From an uncultured Lacibacter sp. (GTDB taxonomy: Bacteria > Bacteroidota > Bacteroidia > Chitinophagales > Chitinophagaceae): a stretch of 32,463 bases of DNA. Within the stretch, counting starts at the first letter, position 1. Every line of letters begins with the position of its first letter. The notes beneath the pieces are model-generated. The model searched no databases. It worked only from the letters and a program-made list of their open reading frames with translations, and was not told the origin of the DNA. The stretch lies in contig NZ_CAMLGT010000009.1 of assembly GCF_946479605.1 (NCBI RefSeq), positions 1 through 32,463 on the forward strand, written 5' to 3'. The position numbers and the translations under genes are program-made. Positions 1 through 8,061 of the stretch are shown here, one piece after another.

Positions 1-478
1 GTTTTTGAAAGCCACGGTTGATGGGATAGCTTTCAATAGTCGCAAATGAATCGTTTTGAAAAGCCTGGTGATTGAGCCATTTCAGTTGATCTTCTTTTGC
101 CGGCTTCTGGACATCATCGCTTAAATGCCACTTGCCCACCATGCCTGTTTGGTAACCGTTTTGCTTCAACAATTCAGCAATGGTGGCACCGTTACGGGTA
201 AGTGCGTTGCCATTATTTGCCAGCCCCACTTTATGAGCATATTGACCGGTAAGCAAACTTGCTCTTGTTGGGCAGCATCTTGCATTATTGTACATATTGG
301 TCATGCGCAAACCTCTGTTTGCAAGCCTGTCGAGGTTGGGCGTGTTGATCTCCCCGCCAAAACAGCCGAGATCGGAATAACCCAGGTCATCGGCCATAAT
401 GATAATGATATTGGGCTTTTGCTGCGCATTGGAAAAAAAGTGCATGATCAGCGCTGCTGCCAGAAATAGCTTCTTCAT
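1..478 (-). CDS. Sulfatase (type I, arylsulfatase-like), N-terminal part; runs off the left edge
   Basis: The first 159 codons of a minus-strand gene are present; the 3' part lies outside the window. The protein starts MKKLFLAAALIMHFFSNAQQ, a type I signal peptide, so the enzyme is periplasmic or secreted. The metal-binding DD pair is at residues 30-31 (IMADDLGYSD). The signature CCPTRASLLTG begins at C68. In the C-x-P-x-R motif of S1 sulfatases, C68 would be the cysteine converted to formylglycine, with R72 beside it. GKWH at 115-118 supplies the conserved lysine and histidine. These features identify a sulfate ester hydrolase but do not reveal the substrate. It is transcribed away from the fructan genes, with 480 bp and a hairpin in between, so it is probably a separate unit. 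A cysteine-type sulfatase needs an anaerobic- or FGE-type maturase encoded elsewhere. Confidence 0.93.
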   Translation of the reverse strand, partial: MKKLFLAAALIMHFFSNAQQKPNIIIIMADDLGYSDLGCFGGEINTPNLDRLANRGLRMTNMYNNARCCPTRASLLTGQYAHKVGLANNGNALTRNGATIAELLKQNGYQTGMVGKWHLSDDVQKPAKEDQLKWLNHQAFQNDSFATIESYPINRGFQK

Positions 479-517
479 GTATTTGGTCGGTTTTTATATT
501 GCAAGATCGGTTTCTGC

Positions 518-545
518 TTTATCAATCCCTTCTGGTCTTGATAAA
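518..545. promoter_or_regulatory. 8-bp inverted repeat upstream of the sulfatase gene
   Basis: TTTATCAA (518-525) and TTGATAAA (538-545) are perfect reverse complements separated by 12 bp. They lie 40-67 bp upstream of the sulfatase start codon. The geometry fits a dimeric repressor or activator site. The AT-rich arms mean chance occurrence cannot be excluded. Confidence 0.3.
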
Positions 546-606
546 TCACTTGCTAATTGACGACTAAATGAGGAAGATGACTATCAAAATTGTATCTGAA
601 TATTGT

Positions 607-640
607 AATTCTGTAGCAGAACACTTACAATTCTGTTGCA
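607..640. promoter_or_regulatory. 12-bp direct repeat with 22-bp phasing
   Basis: AATTCTGTAGCA (607-618) and AATTCTGTTGCA (629-640) differ at one base and start 22 bp apart, about two helical turns. AraC-type DNA-binding domains, including those of hybrid two-component regulators, often use direct repeats with this phasing. The pair lies 129-162 bp upstream of the sulfatase start. Function is inferred from geometry only. Confidence 0.35.
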
Positions 641-772
641 ATGAGCGTGTTTTCTGCTATTTAAATAATCAAGAATTGTTACTTAATGCTTTGCAATTTG
701 TAGTGTAGAGGTTTGAATTCAACTTTTTATAAATGTGGGAAATCAACTATTAAATTGACTTATTTGATGAAT

Positions 773-813
773 GTCTTCAACTAAAAATTCGAATTTGAGC
801 TGGCTCTGGGCAC
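773..813 (+). repeat. Left copy of the TTCGAA-N14-GGGCAC repeat flanking the fructan PUL
   Basis: This block contains GTCTTCAA (773-780), TTCGAA (788-793) and GGGCAC (808-813). A second block at 13543-13584 has GTCGTCAA, TTCGAA and GGGCAC in the same order and orientation, with the same 14-bp gap before GGGCAC. In both cases a long hairpin follows immediately. TTCGAA inside a short dyad recalls a tRNA T-loop, but no complete tRNA can be folded here. Confidence 0.4.
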
Positions 814-851
814 AATTACGAAAGCGATTCATTTGAATCGCTTTCGTAATT
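814..851. terminator. 17-bp perfect hairpin, probable terminator of the fructan operon
   Basis: Arms at 814-830 and 835-851 are perfect complements (AATTACGAAAGCGATTC on the left) with a 4-nt loop. The hairpin lies 108 bp downstream of the GH32 stop codon, where the minus-strand operon should end. Neither strand has a strong T-run after the stem, so it may act as a bidirectional terminator or as an mRNA 3'-end stabiliser rather than a textbook intrinsic terminator. Confidence 0.55.
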
Positions 852-958
852 ATTAATACCAGTTGGAGAAGGATGAAATAATCGGAGTTTGCTTCTTTTG
901 CATCGATCGTGAGGTTCTTGATCGTATAGTCTGTATTACCGGGGCGTAATATTTATTT

Positions 959-2449
959 TCAATGTGAGACCTTAACACCCGTGTATCTCAGTTCTTTTAT
1001 CGTCACTGCTTTTGAACTCTGAATAGTAATGGTTGTATACACCTGTTTGGGAAAAAAAATATCTGTCATAACCGTCAGCCCGTCATCAGCAAACAATTCC
1101 ACTGAAGCTACATCTGCTATTAGTTTTAAGCTGATGTTCTTGTTAGTTGATATTCTCGGTGCAACATGCTTCTTAGCAAATCCTGTTTCAAAATCAATAA
1201 TGCCTGATTTACTTCGGTCAATAAAGTATTGATTTGCGGCTTTGTCATAACCAATCAACAGTTCTTCACCTTTCGTATTTGATAATACAATTGTAAAATC
1301 ATCTGCCGCAATATCAGTTAAAGAAAGTTGAAAGAGGCTGCCTGCAGCACCTAATTTTGAACTAAGGTTATAACTGTTCTTTATGTTGATGTTCGAAAGA
1401 GATGTTGATTTCACAAACATCTTATCAAATTCCTTCACCGGTTTTGATGCCAGAAAAATTTTCTTATTTACCTCTTTCAAATAAAGTTCCCGGGGAATGG
1501 TCATAGCTCCACGCCATTTTATTGTAGGTACAACTTGTGCATATTGCCAGTTGTTCATCCAACCCATCAATATTCTCCTGTTTGCAGTATTTGAAAATGT
1601 AACACCGGCATAATTATCGGTGCCAAAGTCTATCCATTTTGTTTCTGTTTCAAAAGGCGTGAATGTTTTTCCGTCGAAATCACCAATAAAATATTGTGTG
1701 GCCGAGCCTCCATTTGGGCCGCCGGGGTTTATGCTTACTAACAATACCCAAACTTTTTTGCCATTTAACGTCAATGGAAATAAATCAGGACATTCCCAAA
1801 CACCACCGTGTGCACCAAGAGTTTCACCAAACTCACTTTCTTTGTTCCAGTTTTTAAGATCGGGTGACGAATAGAAAGTGATCCTGTCTTTTGTTGCCAG
1901 TGTCATCACCCACTTGTTCTCTTTTTCAAACCACATTACTTTGGGATCACGAAAATCAACAATACCCGGATTTTTCAATACAGGATTGCCTGTATATTTT
2001 GTCCATGTTTTACCATCATCCAACGAATAAGCAATGCTTTGGTTTTGAAAATTGTTCCGCTTTTCCTGCTCACCTTTATGATTGTGATGCGTAAAGATGG
2101 AGACCATGGCACCCTTGCCAAAACCTGCGGTATTATTTACATCAACCACTGCACTTCCGGAAAAAATATAACCTAAACTGTCAGGATATAGAGCAACCGG
2201 TTGATGTTTCCAGTTCAGCAGATCTTTACTGGTTGCATGCCCCCAATGCATAGGGCCCCACACAGTACTGTTTGGATAGTATTGATAAAACAAGTGATAA
2301 ACCCCCTTGTGATAAACCAAACCATTCGGATCGTTCATCCATTTTTCTTTTGGAGAAAAATGAAATTGTGGGCGATGTGCTTCTGCCTGCTGACTTTTTG
2401 CATAAAGAAGAAACAAACAGAAACATAGTATCAATGTATTTTTTTTCAT
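959..2449 (-). CDS. GH32 fructan beta-fructosidase (levanase/inulinase/invertase family)
   Basis: This 496-residue enzyme should hydrolyse beta-fructosidic bonds in levan, inulin, fructo-oligosaccharides or sucrose. A type I signal peptide covers about residues 1-22 and no credible lipobox is present, so a soluble periplasmic location is likely. The GH32 five-bladed propeller occupies about 25-330. The nucleophile motif WMNDPNG is at 37-43 (D40), the FRDPK motif at 166-170 (D168, transition-state stabiliser), and WECPDLF at 218-224 (acid/base E219). A C-terminal beta-sandwich follows. Length is normal for the family. It is the last gene of the operon, 143 bp after the redoxin gene and followed by the 814-851 hairpin. 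Context with a fructokinase and a fructose-type sensor suggests exo-action releasing fructose; linkage preference (beta-2,1 or beta-2,6) cannot be read from sequence. The ATG start gives a clean signal peptide. Confidence 0.95.
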   Translation of the reverse strand: MKKNTLILCFCLFLLYAKSQQAEAHRPQFHFSPKEKWMNDPNGLVYHKGVYHLFYQYYPNSTVWGPMHWGHATSKDLLNWKHQPVALYPDSLGYIFSGSAVVDVNNTAGFGKGAMVSIFTHHNHKGEQEKRNNFQNQSIAYSLDDGKTWTKYTGNPVLKNPGIVDFRDPKVMWFEKENKWVMTLATKDRITFYSSPDLKNWNKESEFGETLGAHGGVWECPDLFPLTLNGKKVWVLLVSINPGGPNGGSATQYFIGDFDGKTFTPFETETKWIDFGTDNYAGVTFSNTANRRILMGWMNNWQYAQVVPTIKWRGAMTIPRELYLKEVNKKIFLASKPVKEFDKMFVKSTSLSNINIKNSYNLSSKLGAAGSLFQLSLTDIAADDFTIVLSNTKGEELLIGYDKAANQYFIDRSKSGIIDFETGFAKKHVAPRISTNKNISLKLIADVASVELFADDGLTVMTDIFFPKQVYTTITIQSSKAVTIKELRYTGVKVSH

Positions 2450-2592
2450 GTGTTACTTTTTAGATTGATATTGGTTACATGTTATTCACCAAAAAAATTA
2501 ACATCGTCAATTGCCACAAATTGCTCGTTAATTTTTATAACTCATTTCATATTTTTTATTCAGGATATGCAATCAGTTTAAATGTCTTGTTG

Positions 2593-3075
2593 TTATTTTA
2601 GTTGCCTCAATTTTGTAGCAAGTGTATTTAAGGGAATCTCTTTTGAATAAGTGCTGATCAAATTTCCGTTCTTATCATGCAAAGCAACAAAAGGCAAATC
2701 CAAAACTTTATAATAATTCCTTACAAAAAACCTTGTGCCCTCAGTACCGGCAACAATATTCGTGTGCTGTTTTAGTTTAAATTCTTTTTCAAACAAAACC
2801 AACTCGGAAAGAGGTAAAAAAGTAATCATTGCAACGGAAGCTTTCCTGAAATCTCCTGATCGCTTAAACCACTCTTTCATCAAAACCTGGCAATGATCAC
2901 ATTCCGGTGAGAAATAAATCACAATAACAGGTTTACCCATCGGCAAATTACTTGCATGAAATTGATTGCCATCTGACAAAGCCATACGAAAAGGCGGGAT
3001 TTTTTGCTGTGCACAAACTGTATTCAATGCCGCAACAAACACAAATAATAATAATACTAATAATAATTTTTGCAT
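2593..3075 (-). CDS. TlpA-like thioredoxin-fold protein (periplasmic redoxin)
   Basis: This 160-residue protein has a signal peptide (MQKLLLVLLLFVFVAALNTV...CAQ, cleavage near residue 23) and a single AhpC/TSA-TlpA type thioredoxin fold. The active-site motif is FSPECDHC, with C59 and C62, and a cis-proline candidate is P128 in LDLPFV. These support thiol-disulfide exchange in the periplasm. Its partner is unknown. It lies inside the fructan operon, 76 bp after susD and 143 bp before GH32, all on one strand. A redoxin is not a standard component of characterised fructan PULs. It may maintain cysteines of a co-expressed exported protein or may have another role; neither can be shown here. The signal peptide is encoded by a run of TTA leucine codons that forms a triplet microsatellite at about 3044-3068. 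A C-terminal fragment of a longer TlpA is unlikely, because the start and signal peptide are intact. Confidence 0.85.
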   Translation of the reverse strand: MQKLLLVLLLFVFVAALNTVCAQQKIPPFRMALSDGNQFHASNLPMGKPVIVIYFSPECDHCQVLMKEWFKRSGDFRKASVAMITFLPLSELVLFEKEFKLKQHTNIVAGTEGTRFFVRNYYKVLDLPFVALHDKNGNLISTYSKEIPLNTLATKLRQLK

Positions 3076-3099
3076 GACGGGGATGTATTTTATTCCCTT

Positions 3100-3132
3100 G
3101 TTGGGGCTGCATAATGGTTACGCAGCACCAAC
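3100..3132 (-). promoter_or_regulatory. Intercistronic hairpin between susD and the redoxin gene
   Basis: Arms at 3100-3110 and 3122-3132 pair over 11 bp with one mismatch around an 11-nt loop. The hairpin starts about 20 bp after the SusD stop and ends about 25 bp before the redoxin start. No T-run follows on the minus strand, so it is more likely an mRNA processing or stability element than a terminator. It could set susCD transcript levels apart from the downstream genes. Confidence 0.45.
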
Positions 3133-3151
3133 AGGAATGTATCATTATCAA

Positions 3152-4855
3152 TTAATTATATCCCGGGTTTTGTTTGTACAACCCATTCGTAAAAGTAATT
3201 TCAGATTGTGGAATAGGAAGATATTCATCACGTCCGGCTGTAAACAATGCCGTTGCTAAAAAGGGCCGTCTTGTTTTTTCTACAGCGATATATTGATTCA
3301 ACACCTGTGCTGCAATACCCCATCTAACCAGATCAAAAAAGCGATGACCTTCAGTAGCAAATTCCAAACGTCGTTCCCATTGCAAAGCCTGGCGTGCATA
3401 AGCCTGTGTCCAACCTGCAGCAGGATATGGTTTTACATTGTAAATTGATGCAAACAGTCCATTTGCTTTTTTCAAGCGGCCGGTACTTGCTGCGGCCCTG
3501 TTGCGGATGCTGTTGATGATCGGTAAAGCTTTGTCTTGCTGTCCCAGTTCAATATATGCTTCCGCCTGCATCAGCAACACATCATCATAACGAAGAATAT
3601 CATAGTTCTTTGCAACGCCCATAAACGGACCGTTCTTAAAATAAGAAGAACTACTCGCCAATTGTTGGTTACGCATGGTATGAAAATAGCCATACACACC
3701 GGGGTCACGCACCCAGCTGTTACTGAAAGGTTTTGTATTATCGTATTTATACACATGCCCGTCAATACCAACGGTATGATCTAAACGAACGTCCACAGTT
3801 GCTGTACTTAAATCAGCATTGCTGTTGTTGAAGGTTGAAAAATTAGGTAAGCCGTTTGCATCAGTAGTATGTGCATTTACCAGATTCTGACTGCCTGCAT
3901 GAAAACCACAGCAACCATATTGCGGCGCACCGTGCGGATAGTTTAACCCATCTTCATAATTAAGACGACCAGATGTTGTGCCATCGTTAATGGTAAACTG
4001 AATGGCAAAAACTGATTCAGGTCCATTCTCTGTTTCAGGTAAAAAGTTATCAGCAATATCAGCACTTAAACTGTACTTGCCCGATGCAATTACAGCTTCT
4101 GTTAATGTTACCACTTCCTGCAATCTTGATGTATTGATAGCAGTTACCTGGTGTGTTGCATTCTGCTCATAAGCCTGGAACAAACGCAATTTTGCAAGAT
4201 ATGCCTGTGCTGCATGTTTATTGGCCCTTGCCATTTGCGGTTGTGTTGCAGGAAGATTGTCGATTGCATATTGAAAATCGGCTGCAATTTTATTCCATGA
4301 GGCTTCATTGCTTAAATCGTTTTTTGTTTTGAGAATATCCGCTTCCGTTGCTGTTTCATCAAAGATGGGGATGTTCTTATACAATAGTTTCATTGTAAAA
4401 TAACTGTGCCCTCTCAAAAATTTCAGCTCAGCCAATCTTGTTTTCTTTTGCGGAAATACAGCATCCGGAAGTGCATTGACAGCCCGCATGGCTACATTAG
4501 CTCTTGAAATGGATTTAAACAAATTTTGCCATGTACGTGATACAAATGCACCCATAGTTGGTGTAACCAGGTTGTAATGTTCAAGCGCATCAATTTCACC
4601 CACATCACCTGTGCCTCCACCTCCTTTATACGCATCATCTGAACGTACACTTCCATACACCCAATTACTGTAAATGGGACCAATCATATCGCCATTACCA
4701 ATGGCAGCATAAGCGGCTGTAACAAGGCCTTCAGCAGCTTCTGGTGTTGTAAGATCGGTTGATGACAATACACCTGTTGGCGTATAATCCAACTGCTTTT
4801 TGCAGGCACTTAATAATAGCATGACCGCAATACCGATAAAAAATTTATGTTTCAT
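3152..4855 (-). CDS. susD: SusD/RagB family outer-membrane lipoprotein (fructan PUL)
   Basis: This 567-residue SusD-like protein is the surface glycan-capture lid of the SusCD importer. The signal peptide ends in a lipobox (MLLLSACKK) with the lipidated cysteine at C18. The N-terminal QLDYTPTG and the C-terminal IPQSEITFTNG...QNPGYN are hallmark SusD/RagB segments. RRLEFATEGHRFFDLVRWG near the C-terminus is the usual C-terminal signature helix. TPR-like helices fill the middle. It lies 19 bp downstream of the matching SusC gene, so the two are surely co-transcribed and form one complex. Fructan oligomers are the likely ligand because of the neighbouring GH32, fructokinase and sensor; the binding residues cannot be identified by eye. 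Length is typical. Confidence 0.95.
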   Translation of the reverse strand: MKHKFFIGIAVMLLLSACKKQLDYTPTGVLSSTDLTTPEAAEGLVTAAYAAIGNGDMIGPIYSNWVYGSVRSDDAYKGGGGTGDVGEIDALEHYNLVTPTMGAFVSRTWQNLFKSISRANVAMRAVNALPDAVFPQKKTRLAELKFLRGHSYFTMKLLYKNIPIFDETATEADILKTKNDLSNEASWNKIAADFQYAIDNLPATQPQMARANKHAAQAYLAKLRLFQAYEQNATHQVTAINTSRLQEVVTLTEAVIASGKYSLSADIADNFLPETENGPESVFAIQFTINDGTTSGRLNYEDGLNYPHGAPQYGCCGFHAGSQNLVNAHTTDANGLPNFSTFNNSNADLSTATVDVRLDHTVGIDGHVYKYDNTKPFSNSWVRDPGVYGYFHTMRNQQLASSSSYFKNGPFMGVAKNYDILRYDDVLLMQAEAYIELGQQDKALPIINSIRNRAAASTGRLKKANGLFASIYNVKPYPAAGWTQAYARQALQWERRLEFATEGHRFFDLVRWGIAAQVLNQYIAVEKTRRPFLATALFTAGRDEYLPIPQSEITFTNGLYKQNPGYN

Positions 4856-4874
4856 TTTTTGTTGTCTTTAATTG

Positions 4875-7800
4875 TTAGAAAGATGCGTTGATACCAAACG
4901 TGTATGTTTTTGGAATAGGTATGGGGTTAAAGTCGATCCTTTCAGGATCAGGACCTAAATACTTCTTGCTTTTAAGCCAGAAAACATTTTCGGCCATCAG
5001 GTAAAAACGCAGACCGGAGAAAACAGATTTTGGTTTAAGATTATACCCTACCTGTATGTTTCTTACTTTAAAAAAGGAAGTATTTACCATGAAGTAATCA
5101 GATGTGCGTGTTTCATTATTATTATCTTTTAACGTAAGCGCAGGTACATTTGTATTTTTATTTTGCGGAGTCCATCCGTTAAAAACTCCGGGCCCAACAT
5201 TTTCTCTTCCACGCATAAGGTTATTAAAAAGCGTGTACACATCAAACCCAGACCGGCCTGCAACACCAGAACCAAAAACAGAGAGATCGAACTTTTTATA
5301 GTTAGCATCTATTCTAACGCCGTATTCAAGGTCGGGCAGTGTTGTACCGATCCATGTTCTGTCGAGGTCGTTAATCACATTGTCTTTATTGATATCTACA
5401 TATCTTATTCTTCCGGGACCTGCACCAATTTGTGTGGGAGCTGCATTTACTTCTGCCTGCGATTGAAAAAGACCGTTTGTTTTATATCCGAAAATATCGA
5501 ACTGTGAGTGACCAATGATTGTATTCACAAGATTACCTGCATAAGCCGGGCGAACAACTTCTGGCAACTCCGTTATCTTATCTCTGAAATGTGCAAAATT
5601 CAATTGCACATTGTAACTGAAATCGCCTGTTTTTTCTGATCGGTAGCCAATAACAAACTCCCAGCCCTGGTTGGTTTTAGATGCACCATTTACCGGCTTC
5701 GATTGTCCTTCGCCCAAAGCTGAAGCTACAGGTGGTGTAATTAAAATACCCGTTGTGTTTCTTGAAAAATAATCAAATGAACCAAAGATTCTGTTTTTGA
5801 AGAATGCAAAATCCAAACCTGCATTTAATTCATCTGTTGTTTCCCACTTCAAGCCTGTATTCGCTGCCTGTGTTTGCACAAAGCCCGATGGAAGTGTACC
5901 AGTATTTGCACCGCTTAATGAATAAGCAGTTCCAATATTCATGTACTGCTCCCAAAAACCACCAACCAATTGTGATAATGCTGTTCCATATCTTGCCTCA
6001 AAAATTCCGAAACGACTGATATCACCTATTTGCTGGTTACCCACACGACCTGCACCTACACGTAATTTCAACTCAGAAAACAATGTGTTATTTTCCATGA
6101 AGCCTTCCCTGTCAATTCTCCATCCAATTGAAGCAGCAGGGAAAAGACCATAACGGTTGTCTTCACCAAAACGGGACGAACCATCACGGCGAAGTGTAAA
6201 CGCTGCTAAATATTTGTCGGAAAAGTTATAGTCAACACGACCAAACAGAGAGAACAACCTGTTACCTGTTGAACCACCAAACACGCTGGAGTTTCCTGTG
6301 CCCGCACTAATGGTAAAATATTCTTCGGTTTGCACAGCAAATCCTTCTTTGCGTGTGTTCTGAAAATTAAGATCTGTTTTGATGTATTCTGTACCAGCTA
6401 AGAACTTAAGATTATGTTTCCGGTTAATGTCCCAATTATAACGAAGGGTATTAGAAAGGGTCGTGCTTATTAATTTATTCTGATCGAAGGTGACGCTGTT
6501 GGTTGTCCGGTTAAATGCACCTTCAGTAAATGTTGGCAAAATTACTTTGCTTAAATAGGTAGCGTAATCGGTACCAACACTTGTTCTGAACACAAGATTT
6601 TTGACAGGTTGTACTTCAACAAACACATTTCCAAATGCTGTTAACCTGTTAGCATTATCCCATCTCGATAAATACTGCATATGTAAGGGATTGTTCCTGT
6701 CGGAGTAGCCACCGCCGGATGCACCTGCAAACGTTACACCATCTTTCTGATACACAGGAATAGTTGGAGCCTGGAAAACAGCCAATGCTGTTGTTAATGC
6801 GCCGCCAATATCCCGTGATGTAAGTGTTTCGTTTGAATTGGCTACACGCAGGTTTACACCCACAATAAGCCGTTGGTTAAATGCTTTTGTAATAGCGTTG
6901 ATGCTTCCGTTTAAGCGTTCATAACCGGTGTAGCGAAGCATACCTGTATTTTTATATTGGCCCAGGTTAATTTCAACAGAGGAATTGCGGTTGCCTACAG
7001 ATACGGTAAGACTGTTGCTGATTACAAGCCCCGTTTTATACATCACGTCTTGCCAATCAGTATTACCCGCAGGTGTATTCGGATCGCCACCAACAAAAGG
7101 TTTTACAGAAACAGAGTTTAATACCGGGTTACTTAAATTATTATTCCAGTCGAAGTTATAAATCTCTCCATACGCATCTTCCGGCCTTACTCCGTCATTT
7201 ACTGAAGCCTGCCATAAAGCCCTGCCTCTGTCAACTGCGTTTAACATTTTAAAACGCACCGATTTTTCTGATTGAACTGCAGCACTTGTATTAAACTGTA
7301 AGTTTACTTTACCTTCAGTATTACCACCATTTTTTGTTGTGATGATAATCACACCATTCGATGCACGTGAGCCATAAATAGATGCAGCCGATGCATCTTT
7401 CAATACCTGCATTGAAGCAATTGTGGCCGGATCAATATTCTGAAACACTTCGGGCCTTGTAGTGGGTACACCATCAATAATATACAATGGATCAGTATTA
7501 CCCAATGTATTGGCGCCACGAATTAAAATTTTTGCATTGCTGCCGTTTGGCGAACCACTTCCTCTTTCAATATACAAACCTGCAACACGGCCCTGCAACG
7601 CCTGCATAGTGTTACCGGAAGAATTGTTTTTAACAGGTGAAAGATCTACTACTGCTACAGCCCCGGTTACATCTTTTTTTCGCTGGGCAGTATACCCTGT
7701 AATAACAATAACATCACCTTCTTTTACAGCAGGCTCCATTTCAACAGCCAACGTTGCATCACCTGCGCTTAGTTTAATGGTTACGGGTTTCATTCCAACA

Positions 7801-8012
7801 TAACTGAATGTGATCTCGTCACCAACAGAAGCAGTGATCGAAAATTTTCCGGAAGCATCGGTAACAGCAGTTACACTTTTACTTTGTACCGAAACACCAG
7901 CAAGTGGTGCTTTATCAGCTTTAGCAGTAACAGTGCCCGTAATTGTTTTTACCTGTGCAAACGAGCAGATTGCAGATAGAAAAAATGGCAATAGAAAAAA
8001 CAACTTTCTCAT
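4875..8012 (-). CDS. susC: SusC/RagA family TonB-dependent transporter (fructan PUL)
   Basis: This outer-membrane barrel imports glycan fragments using TonB energy. I place the start at ATG 8012 (1045 residues). It gives a clean signal peptide, MRKLFFLLPFFLSAICSFAQ, and leaves 49 bp after the fructokinase gene. The longer open frame to 8108 uses TTG and overlaps the kinase. Domains: CarboxypepD_reg-like at about 23-95; TonB-box region VIVITGYTAQRKKDVTGAVA at 102-121; plug to about 227 with IDGVPTTRP and ASNGVIIITTKNG; then the barrel, ending in aromatic F (TFGINASF), the usual C-terminal signal for BAM. There is no N-terminal STN domain, so it is a pure transporter rather than a FecA-like signalling receptor. 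It pairs with the SusD 19 bp downstream. Confidence 0.95.
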   Translation of the reverse strand: MRKLFFLLPFFLSAICSFAQVKTITGTVTAKADKAPLAGVSVQSKSVTAVTDASGKFSITASVGDEITFSYVGMKPVTIKLSAGDATLAVEMEPAVKEGDVIVITGYTAQRKKDVTGAVAVVDLSPVKNNSSGNTMQALQGRVAGLYIERGSGSPNGSNAKILIRGANTLGNTDPLYIIDGVPTTRPEVFQNIDPATIASMQVLKDASAASIYGSRASNGVIIITTKNGGNTEGKVNLQFNTSAAVQSEKSVRFKMLNAVDRGRALWQASVNDGVRPEDAYGEIYNFDWNNNLSNPVLNSVSVKPFVGGDPNTPAGNTDWQDVMYKTGLVISNSLTVSVGNRNSSVEINLGQYKNTGMLRYTGYERLNGSINAITKAFNQRLIVGVNLRVANSNETLTSRDIGGALTTALAVFQAPTIPVYQKDGVTFAGASGGGYSDRNNPLHMQYLSRWDNANRLTAFGNVFVEVQPVKNLVFRTSVGTDYATYLSKVILPTFTEGAFNRTTNSVTFDQNKLISTTLSNTLRYNWDINRKHNLKFLAGTEYIKTDLNFQNTRKEGFAVQTEEYFTISAGTGNSSVFGGSTGNRLFSLFGRVDYNFSDKYLAAFTLRRDGSSRFGEDNRYGLFPAASIGWRIDREGFMENNTLFSELKLRVGAGRVGNQQIGDISRFGIFEARYGTALSQLVGGFWEQYMNIGTAYSLSGANTGTLPSGFVQTQAANTGLKWETTDELNAGLDFAFFKNRIFGSFDYFSRNTTGILITPPVASALGEGQSKPVNGASKTNQGWEFVIGYRSEKTGDFSYNVQLNFAHFRDKITELPEVVRPAYAGNLVNTIIGHSQFDIFGYKTNGLFQSQAEVNAAPTQIGAGPGRIRYVDINKDNVINDLDRTWIGTTLPDLEYGVRIDANYKKFDLSVFGSGVAGRSGFDVYTLFNNLMRGRENVGPGVFNGWTPQNKNTNVPALTLKDNNNETRTSDYFMVNTSFFKVRNIQVGYNLKPKSVFSGLRFYLMAENVFWLKSKKYLGPDPERIDFNPIPIPKTYTFGINASF

Positions 8013-8061
8013 AATCGTTAATTTTAAAATTGAAAAATTTGGCATCGCAGTCGATTTATTG

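Larger units (their letters stand above)
479..958. other. Intergenic region between the sulfatase and GH32 genes
   Basis: This 480-bp stretch contains no convincing gene. It should hold the sulfatase promoter. Visible structure: an 8-bp inverted repeat, TTTATCAA at 518-525 and TTGATAAA at 538-545; a near-identical 12-bp direct repeat at 607-618 and 629-640; a GTCTTCAA...TTCGAA...GGGCAC block at 773-813; and a 17-bp perfect hairpin at 814-851. Just downstream of GH32 a short minus-strand frame (about 937-870) reads like coding sequence but has no start codon. Confidence 0.7.

Noticed and set aside
125..469. Plus-strand open frame of 114 codons
   Set aside because: It is wholly antisense to the sulfatase gene, whose frame carries the signal peptide and catalytic motifs; the plus-strand protein resembles nothing recognisable.
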